NCBI RefSeq assembly: GCF_000725545.1
Contig: NZ_JNZP01000013.1
Coordinates: forward strand, 124,001 to 188,000
Direction of reading: 5' to 3'
Source of the DNA: Streptomyces exfoliatus
GTDB taxonomy: Bacteria > Actinomycetota > Actinomycetes > Streptomycetales > Streptomycetaceae
Length of the DNA stretch: 64,000 bases
The notes below the pieces were generated by a model. That model worked only from the letters and a program-made list of their open reading frames with translations, was not told the origin of the DNA and made no database searches. Positions 32,493 through 41,955 of this stretch are shown here, in pieces. The translations under genes and the position numbers were made by a program. Position 1 is the first letter of the stretch; each line of letters starts with the position of its first letter.

Positions 32493-34310
32493 CTACTCGA
32501 CCGTGACGGACTTGGCCAGGTTGCGCGGCTTGTCGATGTCGCGGCCCATGGCGAGCGCCGTGTGGTAGGCGAGGAGCTGGAGCGGGATGCCCATGAGGAT
32601 CGGGTCCAGCTCGTCCTCGTTCTTCGGCACGACGATGGTGTGGTCGGCCTTGGCCTGCGGCTGGTGCGCGACCGCGAGGATGCGGCCGCTGCGGGCCTTG
32701 ATCTCCTCCAGGGCGGCGCGGTTCTTCTCGAGCAGGTCGTCGTCGGGGACGATCGCCACCGTCGGCAGGGCCGGCTCGATCAGGGCGAGCGGGCCGTGCT
32801 TCAGCTCGGAGGCCGGGTAGGCCTCGGCGTGGATGTAGGAGATCTCCTTCAGCTTGAGGGAGGCCTCCAGGGCGACGGGGTAGCCCCGCACGCGGCCGAT
32901 GAACATCATCGACTGGGCGCCCGCGTACTCCGCGGCGATCTTCTTGATCTCGTCCTCGGTCTCGAGGATCTCGCTGATCTGCGCGGGCAGCTTGCGCAGG
33001 CCCTCGATGATCCGCTTGCCGTCGGTGACGGACAGGTCGCGGATGCGGCCCAGGTGCAGGGCGAGCAGCGCGAAGGCGGTGACCGTGTTGGTGAAGCACT
33101 TGGTGGAGACGACGCAGACCTCCGGGCCGGCGTGGACGTACACGCCGCCGTCGGCCTCACGGGCGATGGCGGAGCCGACCACGTTGACCACGCCGAGGAC
33201 GCGGGCGCCCTTGCGCTTGAGCTCCTGCACGGCGGCGAGCACGTCGTAGGTCTCACCGGACTGCGAGACGGCGATGTACAGGGTGTCGGGGTCCACGACC
33301 GGGTTGCGGTAGCGGAACTCCGAGGCCGGCTCGGCGTCGGCGGGGATGCGGGCGAGGGACTCGATGAGCCCGGCGCCGATGAGGCCGGCGTGGTACGAGG
33401 TGCCGCAGCCGAGGATCTTGATGCGGCGGATGGTGCGGGCCTCGCGGGCGTCGAGGTTCAGGCCGCCGAGGTGCACGGTGGAGAAGCGGTCGTCGATCCG
33501 GCCGCGCAGCACGCGGTCGACCGCGTCGGGCTGCTCGGAGATCTCCTTGTGCATGAAGGTGTCGTGGCCGCCCATGTCGTAGGAGGCGGCCTCCCACTCG
33601 ACGGTCTCCGGGGTGGCCGTGGTGGTGGCGCCCGAGGTGGTGTACGTGCGGAAGTCGTCGGCCTTGAGGGTGGCCATCTCGCCGTCGTCGAGGGTGACGA
33701 CCTGGCGGGTGTGGGCGATCAGGGCGGCGACGTCGGAGGCGACGAGCATCTCCTTCTCGCCGATGCCGAGGATGACCGGGGAGCCGTTGCGGGCGACGAC
33801 GATGCGGTCGTTGAAGTCGGCGTGCATCACGGCGATGCCGTAGGTGCCCTCGATGACCTTGAGCGCCTCGCGGACCTTCTCCTCGAGCGTGGTGGCCTGG
33901 GAGCGGGCGATGAGGTGGGTGATGACCTCGGTGTCCGTCTCGGAGGCGAAGACGACGCCGTCGGCCTCCAGCTTGGCGCGGAGCTCCTGGGCGTTGTCGA
34001 CGATGCCGTTGTGGACGACGGCGACCTTGTTCTCGGGGTCCAGGTGCGGGTGCGAGTTGATGTCGCTCGGCGCGCCGTGGGTGGCCCAGCGGGTGTGGGC
34101 GATGCCGGTGGTGCCGGTGAAGCGCTTGGGGACGCGGGCTTCGAGGTCGCGGACGCGGCCCTTCGCCTTGACCATCTTCAGGCCGGAGGCCTTCGGGCTG
34201 GTGACGACCATGCCTGCGGAGTCGTACCCCCGGTACTCGAGGCGGGCGAGGCCTTCGAGCAGCAGCGGGGCGACGTCGCGCTTACCGATGTAACCGACAA
34301 TTCCGCACAT
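32493..34310 (-). CDS. glmS: Glucosamine-6-phosphate synthase (isomerizing glutamine transaminase)
   Basis: This 605-residue enzyme makes glucosamine-6-phosphate from fructose-6-phosphate and glutamine, feeding peptidoglycan and aminosugar synthesis. The N-terminal glutaminase starts MCGIVGYIGKRD with catalytic Cys2 and contains HTRWATHG. Two SIS domains follow (CGTSYHAGLIG, AVSQSGETYDVLAAV, FIGRVRGYPVALEASLKLKE), and the family C-terminus is intact (PRNLAKSVTVE). Streptomyces often has two glmS copies; this one lies by the hexosaminidase gene, consistent with aminosugar recycling. Confidence 0.95.
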   Translation of the reverse strand: MCGIVGYIGKRDVAPLLLEGLARLEYRGYDSAGMVVTSPKASGLKMVKAKGRVRDLEARVPKRFTGTTGIAHTRWATHGAPSDINSHPHLDPENKVAVVHNGIVDNAQELRAKLEADGVVFASETDTEVITHLIARSQATTLEEKVREALKVIEGTYGIAVMHADFNDRIVVARNGSPVILGIGEKEMLVASDVAALIAHTRQVVTLDDGEMATLKADDFRTYTTSGATTTATPETVEWEAASYDMGGHDTFMHKEISEQPDAVDRVLRGRIDDRFSTVHLGGLNLDAREARTIRRIKILGCGTSYHAGLIGAGLIESLARIPADAEPASEFRYRNPVVDPDTLYIAVSQSGETYDVLAAVQELKRKGARVLGVVNVVGSAIAREADGGVYVHAGPEVCVVSTKCFTNTVTAFALLALHLGRIRDLSVTDGKRIIEGLRKLPAQISEILETEDEIKKIAAEYAGAQSMMFIGRVRGYPVALEASLKLKEISYIHAEAYPASELKHGPLALIEPALPTVAIVPDDDLLEKNRAALEEIKARSGRILAVAHQPQAKADHTIVVPKNEDELDPILMGIPLQLLAYHTALAMGRDIDKPRNLAKSVTVE

Positions 34311-34362
34311 AAAGGTGAAACCCCTCCAGGTTGGTGAGCGTGCTCGGCCGTGTGGCCGCGAC

Positions 34363-34638
34363 TCAGCCGTAGACGATGCGGCGCAGCTGCCGGAGCGAGA
34401 GCTCCTGCGGTGCCACGGCCCGGTGCGGCAGTTCCGCCGCGATCCGTTCGAAGATCTCGGCGTTCACGGCCCCGCCGGACTGCAGCTCGCGGTGGCGGCG
34501 GCGGACGAACTCCTCGGTCGTCTCGTCGAAGTACGCCAGTACGTCGAGTACCACCCGGGCGGCCTCACCGCGCTGGAGCGCGGTGCTGCGGACCAGATGG
34601 TCGACGAGGTCGTCGTGAGACGGGCGGCGTTCGAGCAC
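34363..34638 (-). CDS. Small conserved protein upstream of glmS
   Basis: This 91-residue helical protein (VLERRPSHDDLVDHLVRSTA..., ending LSLRQLRRIVYG) starts with GTG at 34638; an in-frame TTG at 34674 is the alternative. It is acidic and basic mixed, with no motif I recognise. It precedes glmS by 52 bp on the same strand and probably shares its transcript. Function unknown. Confidence 0.65.
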   Translation of the reverse strand: MLERRPSHDDLVDHLVRSTALQRGEAARVVLDVLAYFDETTEEFVRRRHRELQSGGAVNAEIFERIAAELPHRAVAPQELSLRQLRRIVYG

Positions 34639-34728
34639 CCGTGAATACTGAGGGATCGAGCCCGCACTTCGCAAGAATCCTGCCCGAAATCGGGCAGGGA
34701 GGCCATGATCGCCCGCGGAAACGGATTC

Positions 34729-34744
34729 TTTGGTCCAGACCTCG
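34729..34744. promoter_or_regulatory. DasR-like operator (dre) upstream of the hexosaminidase gene
   Basis: TTTGGTCCAGACCTCG matches the core of the DasR consensus ACTGGTCTAGACCACT, with TGGTC-C-AGACC intact except for one central base. It lies 88 bp before the GTG of the hexosaminidase gene. DasR is the N-acetylglucosamine-responsive GntR regulator of Streptomyces. Confidence 0.65.
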
Positions 34745-34831
34745 ACTTGGCGGAGTCGTGAGGGTACGCATGGTGACGGATCGGATATAGAGAACTACGG
34801 ACGTGTCGATCGCTCGAAGGGGAGCTTGCCT

Positions 34832-36445
34832 GTGAGACAGCGCCGAAGGATTCCTCGCCTGATCGGATCCCTCCTCCTGTTCGCCACCGCCGGCGTCGCC
34901 GTCGGTCAGACACCCGCCCACAGCAGCTCCGCCGCCGAACCCGAGGTCCGCCCGCTCGGCCGCATCGTGCCCGTACCCGCGTCCGTGGCCCCCGGGGGCG
35001 AGCCGTACACCCTCACCCACGCCACCCGCATCGGCGTGGACGCCGCCTCCCGCGAGTCCAAGGCCCTCGGCCGCTACCTCGCGGGACTGCTCCGCCCCGC
35101 CACCGGCTTCCCGCTCCCCGTCGTCGACCAGGCCGCGGCCCGCGGCGGCATCAGGCTCCGGCTCAGCCCCGAGGAGACCGCGCTCGGCGACGAGGGCTAC
35201 CGCCTGCGCTCCGCGCCCGAGGGCCTCACCCTCACCGCCCGGGAACCCGCCGGACTCTTCCGCGGCGTCCAGACCCTGCGCCAGCAACTGCCCGCCGCCG
35301 TCGAGCGCAAGAGCGTCCAGCCCGGACCCTGGAAGATCGCCGGCGGCACGATCACCGACAGCCCGCGGTACTCGTACCGGGGCGCCATGCTCGACGTCTC
35401 GCGCCACTTCTTCACCGTCGACGAGGTGAAGCGGTACATCGACCAGCTCGCGCTCTACAAGATCAACACCCTGCATCTGCACCTCTCCGACGACCAGGGC
35501 TGGCGCATCGCCATCGACTCCTGGCCCCGCCTCACGACCTACGGCGGCTCCACCGAGGTCGGCGGCGGACCGGGCGGCTTCTACACCAAGGACGAGTACC
35601 GGGAGATCGTCCGGTACGCCGCCTCCCGCTACCAGGAGGTGATCCCCGAGATCGACATGCCCGGCCACACCAACGCGGCCCTCGCCTCCTACGCCGAGCT
35701 CAACTGCGACGGCGTCGCCCCGCCCCTCTACACCGGCACCAAGGTCGGCTTCAGCTCCCTGTGCGTGCCGAAGCCCGTCACGTACGACTTCGTGGACGAC
35801 GTGATCCGCGAGATCGCCGCCCTCACCCCCGGGCGCTACCTCCACATCGGCGGCGACGAGGCGCACTCCACCAGTCACGCCGACTACGTGGCCTTCATGG
35901 ACAAGGTGCAGCCGGTCGTCGCCACGTACGGCAAGAGGGTCGTCGGCTGGCACCAGCTGACCGGCGCGAAGCCCGCCGACGGCGCGCTCGTCCAGTACTG
36001 GGGCCTGGACCGCACCCCGGCCGCGGAGAAGGAGCGCGTCGCCGCGGCCGCGCGGAACGGCACCGGCCTGATCCTCTCGCCCGCCGACCGCACGTACCTC
36101 GACATGAAGTACACGAAGGACACGCCGCTGGGCCTGGCCTGGGCCGGGTACGTCGAGGTCCAGCGGTCGTACGACTGGAACCCGGCCACGTACCTGCCGG
36201 GGGTGCCGGAGAGCGCCGTCCGGGGCGTCGAGGCACCGCTGTGGACGGAGACCCTGGCCACGACCGACGACCTCGACGTGATGATGTTCCCCCGCCTGCC
36301 GGGCGTGGCGGAACTGGGGTGGTCCCCGGCGGAGACCCACGACTGGGAGACGTACAAGGTGCGCCTCGCGGAACAGGCCCCGCGCTTCGACGCGCTGGGC
36401 ATCGACTACTACCGCTCGCCGCAGGTGCCGTGGCCGGCGGGGTAG
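34832..36445 (+). CDS. Secreted GH20 beta-N-acetylhexosaminidase
   Basis: This 537-residue enzyme releases terminal N-acetylglucosamine from chitin fragments. A signal peptide (1-35, IPRLIGSLLLFATAGVAVG) is followed by the GH20b alpha/beta domain (about 45-165) and the GH20 barrel. The substrate-assisted catalytic pair Asp342-Glu343 lies in HIGGDEAHS, and family segments YSYRGAMLDVSRHFF, LHLSDDQGWRI and VIPEIDMPGHTNAAL are all present. GTG 34832 with AAGGGGAG upstream was chosen over the longer open frame. A DasR-like site precedes it, and a very strong terminator follows. Confidence 0.93.
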   Translation: MRQRRRIPRLIGSLLLFATAGVAVGQTPAHSSSAAEPEVRPLGRIVPVPASVAPGGEPYTLTHATRIGVDAASRESKALGRYLAGLLRPATGFPLPVVDQAAARGGIRLRLSPEETALGDEGYRLRSAPEGLTLTAREPAGLFRGVQTLRQQLPAAVERKSVQPGPWKIAGGTITDSPRYSYRGAMLDVSRHFFTVDEVKRYIDQLALYKINTLHLHLSDDQGWRIAIDSWPRLTTYGGSTEVGGGPGGFYTKDEYREIVRYAASRYQEVIPEIDMPGHTNAALASYAELNCDGVAPPLYTGTKVGFSSLCVPKPVTYDFVDDVIREIAALTPGRYLHIGGDEAHSTSHADYVAFMDKVQPVVATYGKRVVGWHQLTGAKPADGALVQYWGLDRTPAAEKERVAAAARNGTGLILSPADRTYLDMKYTKDTPLGLAWAGYVEVQRSYDWNPATYLPGVPESAVRGVEAPLWTETLATTDDLDVMMFPRLPGVAELGWSPAETHDWETYKVRLAEQAPRFDALGIDYYRSPQVPWPAG

Positions 36446-36457
36446 TACGCCCACGCA

Positions 36458-36500
36458 CGCGGAACGCCCGGCCGGTTCGCTTCCGGCCGGGCGTTCCGCG
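36458..36500. terminator. Very strong terminator after the hexosaminidase gene
   Basis: A perfect 18-bp stem (36458-36475 with 36483-36500) with loop TTCGCTT, between the hexosaminidase stop and the oppositely directed FG-GAP gene. Confidence 0.85.
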
Positions 36501-36542
36501 CGGGTGGGGGCGCCAGGACGGTTCCCCTTCCTCGCCGGTGGA

Positions 36543-37223
36543 TCAGAAGGCGTCGTTGAGGCCCCACCATTCGCCGTCGTTGCGCTCGCCGGCCGCGAAG
36601 CCGCCGGTGCCGAGACCGCGGTAGCCGACCAGCCATCCCCAGTGCCCGCTGCCGCCGTCGATGACGTAGTTGCTGTTGGTGACGGTGGAGAGGTCGGGCC
36701 GGCCGTCGCCGGTGGTGTCACCGACCGCGAGGAAGCTGTCCATCGCGTTCCAGCCGCCGGAGCCGACCATCCGGCCCGTGCCGTCGCCGGGCAGGAACCA
36801 GAGGCGCCCCACCAGGTCCCGTACGAGGGCGTCGGCCCTGCGGTCGCGGTTCATGTCACCGAAACCGGCCACCGTCGGGGACGTCTCCGCGTACCACCGG
36901 GGGTACGCGGCCTGGGAGCACTCGCGCTCCGTCCGGACGAACTTCAACGAGGCGATCGTGGTCGTCCCGCCGGAGGTCCAGGAGCCGTTGGAGGACGGAT
37001 TCTCCGACCAGTAACCGTTGTACGCCTTGTAGTCCGGGGGCTCGTACAGGCAGGCGTACACGGACGTCCGGTTGATGTACGAGCCGAACCGGGTGCCCCA
37101 CGAACCCGTCGTGGCCATGTTCGTCTTCGTCTTGAGCATCGAGCCCTGGGCGTTCTCCTGCGTCCAGGCACAGAAGTAGTCCGCCGGGCGCGGGGTCAGT
37201 GCCCTCCGAGGCCCGGGAGGCAC
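36543..37223 (-). CDS. FG-GAP/VCBS-repeat protein without signal peptide, possibly truncated
   Basis: The 226-residue frame starts with GTG at 37223 inside the end of the lipoprotein gene. The first 110 residues contain ADYFCAWTQENAQG and SVYACLYEPPDY, which resemble the cysteine-bearing module of peptidase-inhibitor-I36-like secreted proteins. The rest carries FG-GAP/VCBS-like calcium-binding repeats (FGDMNRDRRADALVRD, VGDTTGDGRPDLSTV). Such proteins are normally exported, yet no signal peptide can be found in this frame. The gene may therefore be a truncated remnant, or its export segment may have been lost. The region is accessory compared with the conserved flanks. Confidence 0.5.
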   Translation of the reverse strand: MPPGPRRALTPRPADYFCAWTQENAQGSMLKTKTNMATTGSWGTRFGSYINRTSVYACLYEPPDYKAYNGYWSENPSSNGSWTSGGTTTIASLKFVRTERECSQAAYPRWYAETSPTVAGFGDMNRDRRADALVRDLVGRLWFLPGDGTGRMVGSGGWNAMDSFLAVGDTTGDGRPDLSTVTNSNYVIDGGSGHWGWLVGYRGLGTGGFAAGERNDGEWWGLNDAF

Positions 37224-37720
37224 GTGCCGTCCATGGTGCGGCCGGCGACCTCGGTGGTGGCCCGGCCCTGCCCGTCGATACCGCCGTTGACGCAGACCTT
37301 GCCCTCGCCGCCGCCGAGTTCGACGTACTCACCGCGTTTCCGGTACTCGACCCTGTTCGGCTCCAGACCGAGAGCGGCGGCGGCCGCCGCCCGGACCTCG
37401 GCCTCACCGGCCGAGGTGCCGGCGAGCCCCCGCAGGGCCTTGCCGAGGGCCTCCGCCTTGCCCCGCGCCCCGGCGCGCTGCTCCTCGGAGATCGCCATCT
37501 GACGCCGGTAGCCGTGGTTCTCCGCGTACTTCTGGGCCGGGTCCTGGGAGATGCACGGCGTCCGCGGGTCGACCGGAGGCTCGTTGGGCCCCGGGCAGTA
37601 CCGCATGCCCTCGGAGGTGCCCGTCGCACGCGGGTCGTCACGGGGGTCGGCGCAGCCGCCGAGGAGGCCGACGAGCAGGAGCGTGCCGAGGGCGGCGGTA
37701 CGGAGGAGGTGACGGCTCAT
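37196..37720 (-). CDS. Putative lipoprotein
   Basis: This 174-residue protein has an N-terminal signal (MSRHLLRTAALGTLLLVGLLGGC) with lipobox LLGGC, lipid-modified at Cys23. The mature part is small and polar with six further cysteine or glycine-rich segments (MRYCPGPNEPP, RTPCISQDPA, GKVCVNGGIDG, GTCLPGLGG). I recognise no family. ATG 37720 has GAGGG upstream; ATG 37729 is the alternative. Its end overlaps the next gene's GTG by 28 bp, so they are likely co-transcribed. Confidence 0.65.
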   Translation of the reverse strand: MSRHLLRTAALGTLLLVGLLGGCADPRDDPRATGTSEGMRYCPGPNEPPVDPRTPCISQDPAQKYAENHGYRRQMAISEEQRAGARGKAEALGKALRGLAGTSAGEAEVRAAAAAALGLEPNRVEYRKRGEYVELGGGEGKVCVNGGIDGQGRATTEVAGRTMDGTCLPGLGGH

Positions 37721-37821
37721 GTCCCTCATCCTGCGGACCGGAGCCGGTCTCCAGGCCTGATTCCCCCGAGATGTGACCGAGCCGTGGCCGGCCGGACCGC
37801 ACAGGTCAGGGGCTGGGGCCC

Positions 37822-37862
37822 GTCCGGCGGATCATGGCCTATCCGACCCTGATCCGCCGGAC
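37822..37862. repeat. Inverted repeat of a dispersed intergenic type
   Basis: GTCCGGCGGATC (37822-37833) and GATCCGCCGGAC (37851-37862) form a perfect 12-bp stem in the region between two divergent genes. A related sequence (CTGATCCGCCGGAC) recurs at 44528-44541, so it may belong to a dispersed family. Confidence 0.6.
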
Positions 37863-37880
37863 AGGCCCTAAGCTCCGTGG

Positions 37881-38255
37881 ATGGAGCGAGCTGAGATTCT
37901 GAGGCGAGTGATCGGCATTCTGACGGAGGCTCAGGAGATCCGGCGGGCGGTGGAGGACGAGGACGCGGAGGTTCCGGAGTCGCCGTCGGAGGTCGAACCC
38001 CGGGTGATCACGCAGATGCTGAACGAGATGCTGCCCCACATCAGGGTGCCGGCCGACGCCACTCCGCAGGAGGTGACCCACCTCCTCGCCACGGCTCTCG
38101 GTCCCGCGCTGTACACCATGGTCTCCGGGTTCACCCTGGCCTTCACGAGTCTCGCCATGGCCCACGACGAGGGGCGGACCGACGTCTCCTCGGCCGAGGT
38201 GCTGCAGACCCTCGCCCTCCAGGTGGAGGCGGGCCGCTTCGACGAGGGCGCCTGA
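37881..38255 (+). CDS. Small hypothetical protein
   Basis: This 124-residue acidic helical protein begins MERAEILRRVIGIL. A weakly hydrophobic region (GPALYTMVSGFTLAFTSLAM) may be amphipathic rather than membrane-spanning. No recognisable domain. It is convergent with desD and separated from it by a hairpin. Coding bias is normal for the genome, so I accept it. Confidence 0.55.
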   Translation: MERAEILRRVIGILTEAQEIRRAVEDEDAEVPESPSEVEPRVITQMLNEMLPHIRVPADATPQEVTHLLATALGPALYTMVSGFTLAFTSLAMAHDEGRTDVSSAEVLQTLALQVEAGRFDEGA

Positions 38256-38309
38256 ACGGCCCTCTCTCCCGACCGCGGAAGAGATCTCTCCCGACTGCCG
38301 AAGAAAGAC

Positions 38310-38348
38310 GCGAGCCCCGGCGGAGGACCGTACTCCGGCGGGGCTCGC
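38310..38348. terminator. Terminator between the small protein gene and desD
   Basis: Arms 38310-38325 and 38333-38348 pair at 15 of 16 positions (GCGAGCCCCGGCGGAG against CTCCGGCGGGGCTCGC). It closes the des operon on the minus strand. Confidence 0.65.
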
Positions 38349-38369
38349 ATCGGTAGGGGGGTACCGGCG

Positions 38370-40148
38370 TCAGGCGAACCGCGCGATCGGGTTCGCCAGG
38401 TCGCCGACCAGCTGGAGGGCCGCCGACGGGTCCGCCAGGTCGACCATCTGCTTGTTGTTGCGCAGCTGGAGGCGGTTCAGGGCCGACAGCGCGAACGTCT
38501 CCGCGAACATGTCGTACTGGGCGAACCGGTCCGCCAGTTCCGGCTTCGACGCCTCGTAGGCGCGGACGCACTCCGCCACCGTCCGCCAGAAGTCGTCCTC
38601 CGCGAGGACGCCCTCCGCCGCCAGGGTCGCGCCCATGAAGCGGAAGAAGCAGTCGAAGACGTCCGTGAAGACCGAGAGGAGCTTCATGTCCTCCGGGATC
38701 TCCGCGCGGACGCGCTCCACCGCCGGCGGCAGGACCGCCGTCGGGTCCATGACGACGATCTCCTCCGCGATGTCCTTGAAGATCGCCCGCGCCACGGCGC
38801 CGCGCTCGTCGAGGACCAGGATCACGTTCTCGCCGTGCGGCATGAACGCCAGGTCGTACGCGTAGAAGCTGTGCAGGACCGGGAGGAGGTACGCGTCCAG
38901 GTACTGGCGCAGCCAGACGGACGCCTCCAGACCCGATTCCTTGATCAGGGCGCCCGCGAACGACGCTCCCGCGTGGTCCACGTGGAGGAGGGAGGCCATC
39001 GTCGCCAGGCGCTCCCCCTCGGCGAGCGACGGCACCGGGGACTCGCGCCAGAGCGCCGCCAGCATCTTGCGGTACGGCGAGTAGCGGTCGGTCGCGGCCT
39101 CGTACTCCAGGTGCCGGTAGCCGACGGCCGCCCGCTCCCGGATGATCGAGAACCGGGCCGCCGCGAAGACGGAGTCCGACTCGATGAGCTGGTGCAGCCA
39201 GTCGTTGATGGCCGGCGTCGCCTCCATGTACGCGGCCGACAGACCCCGCATGAAGCCCATGTTGAGGACCGACAGGGCCGTCTTCACGTAGTGCTTCGAC
39301 GGGTCCGAGGTGTTGAAGAACGTACGGATCGACTGCTGCGCCAGGTACGTGTCGTCGCCCTCGCCCAGGTAGACGAGACGCTGCTGCGCGACCTCGGCGG
39401 CGAAGGTGACCGACAGCTTGTTCCACCACTGCCAGGGGTGGCAGGGCATGAGCAGGTAGTCGGCCGGGTCCAGGCCGCGGGCGGTCAGCGTCGCCGCGAA
39501 GCCGTCCACCGTCGCGTCGCCCAGCTCCGCGCGGATGAACGTCTCGTACTCGAGGTCCGCGCCCGCCGTGAACGTGGTGCGGTCGCGGCGCGCCGCCAGC
39601 CAGATCAGGTGGATGTCGCTCGCGGCCTCGGGGGCGTACGCGCGGAACTCGTCGACGCCGAAGCCGAGCCGTCCGTTGTTGGCGACGAAGCAGGGGTGGC
39701 CCTCGGTCATGCCCGTCTCGATGGCCTGGAACCCGGCGTGGGCCAGCTCGGCGGACGTCACCTGCGGCTTGGTCGACTTGTAGGCCGTGCCGGCAAGGGT
39801 GGAGGAGATCTCCTCCAGGTACACCGGCAGGACCTCGTCGCTCAGGCCGAGGGCGCCGCGCAGTTCGGTGATGAACTGCAGCGCGTCGAGCGGGAGCTGC
39901 TCGTCGCCGCGGTGCCGGCTGATCGACTCGGGGTAGACCTGCCAGTGGTCGAGGGCGAACCGGTCCGCGGTGAAGCGGTACTCGGTCACGCCGTCGTCGG
40001 CGAGGACCTTGTAGCGGCTCTCGCCCAGCTCGCGCGGGTCGAGCAGCCGCTCGTGGGCGAACTCGGCGAGTCCCTTGCGGATCAGGGCGCGGTTGGCGTC
40101 GGCCCAGCGCTCGGGGGTGAGGTGGGCGACGGGATCGGTGAGGGTCAT
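38370..40148 (-). CDS. desD: DesD, desferrioxamine synthetase (NIS synthetase)
   Basis: This 592-residue IucA/IucC-type NRPS-independent siderophore synthetase joins and cyclises N-hydroxy-N-succinylcadaverine units to make desferrioxamine E and B. Family segments visible are HPCFVANNGRLGFG, LLMPCHPWQWWNKLS, SIRTFFN, HYVKTALSVLNMGFMRG, and the C-terminal FhuF-like part with AFMPHGENVILVLDE. The ATG at 40148 overlaps the desC stop by four bases (ATGA). It is the last gene of desABCD. Confidence 0.95.
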   Translation of the reverse strand: MTLTDPVAHLTPERWADANRALIRKGLAEFAHERLLDPRELGESRYKVLADDGVTEYRFTADRFALDHWQVYPESISRHRGDEQLPLDALQFITELRGALGLSDEVLPVYLEEISSTLAGTAYKSTKPQVTSAELAHAGFQAIETGMTEGHPCFVANNGRLGFGVDEFRAYAPEAASDIHLIWLAARRDRTTFTAGADLEYETFIRAELGDATVDGFAATLTARGLDPADYLLMPCHPWQWWNKLSVTFAAEVAQQRLVYLGEGDDTYLAQQSIRTFFNTSDPSKHYVKTALSVLNMGFMRGLSAAYMEATPAINDWLHQLIESDSVFAAARFSIIRERAAVGYRHLEYEAATDRYSPYRKMLAALWRESPVPSLAEGERLATMASLLHVDHAGASFAGALIKESGLEASVWLRQYLDAYLLPVLHSFYAYDLAFMPHGENVILVLDERGAVARAIFKDIAEEIVVMDPTAVLPPAVERVRAEIPEDMKLLSVFTDVFDCFFRFMGATLAAEGVLAEDDFWRTVAECVRAYEASKPELADRFAQYDMFAETFALSALNRLQLRNNKQMVDLADPSAALQLVGDLANPIARFA

Positions 40149-40675
40149 ACGGTCGCTCCCACTGCCGCCTCGAACTGCTCCCGGGTGCAGAAGCTCAGCA
40201 GGGCCTTCTTCTCCGGCTTCTGGATCTCCCGCTCGGGCACGAACCCGACGGCCTCGTTGAGGGCGTGGACGGCCTTGTTGGACACGTCGGGCTCGACGAC
40301 CACGCGCACGGTCGCCGGGTCGGCGAACAGCTCCGCCATCACGGCAGTGATCACGGTCCGGGTGAAGCCGTGCACGGGGGTGTCGGTGGGCGCGACGAGG
40401 AAGTGCATGCCGACGTCGCCGGGCTGCGGCTCGTAGAGGCCGACCAGCTCCAGCCGCGAGGGGTCGTACCGCTCCATCAGGAAGGCGGGCTCGCCGTCGA
40501 CGAGGCCGATGAAGGCGTCGTGGTGCGGGTGTGCGGTGATCGCCGTGTACTCGCGCTCGACGTCCTGGAGGGTGGCGCCCTGCATCATCCAGAAAGCGGC
40601 TTTGGGGTGGGTGACCCACGGGTGGATCAGCCGGGCGTCCTTCGACGGGTCGAAGGGACGTATCGATACGGTCAT
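40145..40675 (-). CDS. desC: DesC, N-hydroxycadaverine succinyl/acetyltransferase
   Basis: This 176-residue GNAT/RhbD-like acyltransferase acylates N-hydroxycadaverine with succinyl-CoA or acetyl-CoA. Signature segments are [15 protein letters not shown] near the N-terminus, [14 protein letters not shown], and [22 protein letters not shown], an AlcB-type CoA site. It starts with ATG at 40675, overlapping desB by four bases, and ends overlapping desD by four bases. Confidence 0.95.
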   Translation of the reverse strand: MTVSIRPFDPSKDARLIHPWVTHPKAAFWMMQGATLQDVEREYTAITAHPHHDAFIGLVDGEPAFLMERYDPSRLELVGLYEPQPGDVGMHFLVAPTDTPVHGFTRTVITAVMAELFADPATVRVVVEPDVSNKAVHALNEAVGFVPEREIQKPEKKALLSFCTREQFEAAVGATV

Positions 40676-41955
40676 GCCGCGAACTCCTGGAAAGCGATGG
40701 TCTTCTCGACGGGGTAGTAGTCGTATCCCAGCATCGCCCCGATGATGTACGCGTTGCGGTACGCCCCCATGCCGAGGTCGGGCGAGGTGATCGAGTGGGT
40801 GTGCACGCCGGCGTTCTGCAGGAAGACGCCGCGGCCGGTCGTGTCGATCGCGTAGTTGCGGGCCACGTCGAAGCGGCCCTGTCCGTCCCACTTGAGGCGG
40901 TCGCGGACCGGCTCAAGGAAGGCGGGGACGGCGTACTTGTACCCGGTGGCGAGGATCAGGCCCTCGGTCTCCAGGGTGAAGTCCTTCTCCTGCTCCTCCT
41001 GGCGGAAGCCGAGGGTGTACGTGCCCGTCTCCGCGTCGTACGCGGCCTCGTTCAGGGCGGAGTTGGTGAGGAGCCGGGTGGGCACGGGGCCGTTCAGGTT
41101 CTTCTGGTAGAGCAGGTCGAAGATGGCGTCGATCAGCTCGCCGTCGATGCCCTTGAAGAGGCCCTTCTGCTGGGTCTCCAGGCGGTAGCGGGTCTGCTCG
41201 GGGAGCGCGTGGAAGTAGTCCACGTACTCCGGGGAGGTCATCTCCAGGGTGAGCTTGGTGTACTCCAGCGGGAAGAAGCGCGGGGAGCGGGTCACCCAGT
41301 TCAGCTTGTAGCCGTGGACGTCGATCTCGCTCAGGAGGTCGTAGTAGATCTCGGCGGCGCTCTGGCCGCTGCCGACCAGGGTGATCGACTTCTTCTTCTG
41401 CAGCTCCTCCTTGTTCGGGAGGTAGCGCGAGTTGTGGATCAGGTCGCCGCCGAGCTCCTGGCAGGTCTCGGGGACGTACGCCGGGGTGCCGGTGCCGAGG
41501 ACGAGCTTCCGCGAGCGGAACGTTTCTCCGGCCTCGGTGGTCACCACGTACACCTCGGTGGCCTCGTCGAAGGTCACGGTGGCGACGGTCGTCGAGAAGC
41601 GCACCGAGGAGAGCTTCCCCGCGGCCCAGCGGCAGTAGTCGTTGTACTCGGTCCGCAGCGGGTAGAAGTTCTCCCGGATGTAGAACGAGTAGAGCCGGCC
41701 CTTCTCCTTCAGGTAGTTCAGGAAGGAGTACGGCGAGGTCGGGTCGGCCATCGTGACCAGGTCCGACATGAACGGCGTCTGGAGGTGGGCGCCTTCGAGG
41801 AACATCCCCGAGTGCCACTCGAAGTCCGGCTTCGACTCCAGGAAGAGGCCGTTCAGCTCGTCGATCGGCTCGGTCAGGCAGGCGAGTCCGAGGTTGAACG
41901 GACCGAGCCCGATGCCGATGAAGTCGTACGTCTCGGTCGTCTCAGGCGTGGACAA
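40672..41955 (-). CDS. desB: DesB, cadaverine N-monooxygenase
   Basis: This 427-residue FAD- and NADPH-dependent N-hydroxylase of the lysine/ornithine N-monooxygenase family has FAD site [21 protein letters not shown] site [17 protein letters not shown], and the C-terminal [12 protein letters not shown] motif. It hydroxylates cadaverine made by DesA. The frame starts with a TTG at 41955 that is preceded by GGGAGAG at good spacing; no ATG or GTG is nearby. The start overlaps the end of desA by 14 bp. Confidence 0.95.
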   Translation of the reverse strand: MSTPETTETYDFIGIGLGPFNLGLACLTEPIDELNGLFLESKPDFEWHSGMFLEGAHLQTPFMSDLVTMADPTSPYSFLNYLKEKGRLYSFYIRENFYPLRTEYNDYCRWAAGKLSSVRFSTTVATVTFDEATEVYVVTTEAGETFRSRKLVLGTGTPAYVPETCQELGGDLIHNSRYLPNKEELQKKKSITLVGSGQSAAEIYYDLLSEIDVHGYKLNWVTRSPRFFPLEYTKLTLEMTSPEYVDYFHALPEQTRYRLETQQKGLFKGIDGELIDAIFDLLYQKNLNGPVPTRLLTNSALNEAAYDAETGTYTLGFRQEEQEKDFTLETEGLILATGYKYAVPAFLEPVRDRLKWDGQGRFDVARNYAIDTTGRGVFLQNAGVHTHSITSPDLGMGAYRNAYIIGAMLGYDYYPVEKTIAFQEFAA

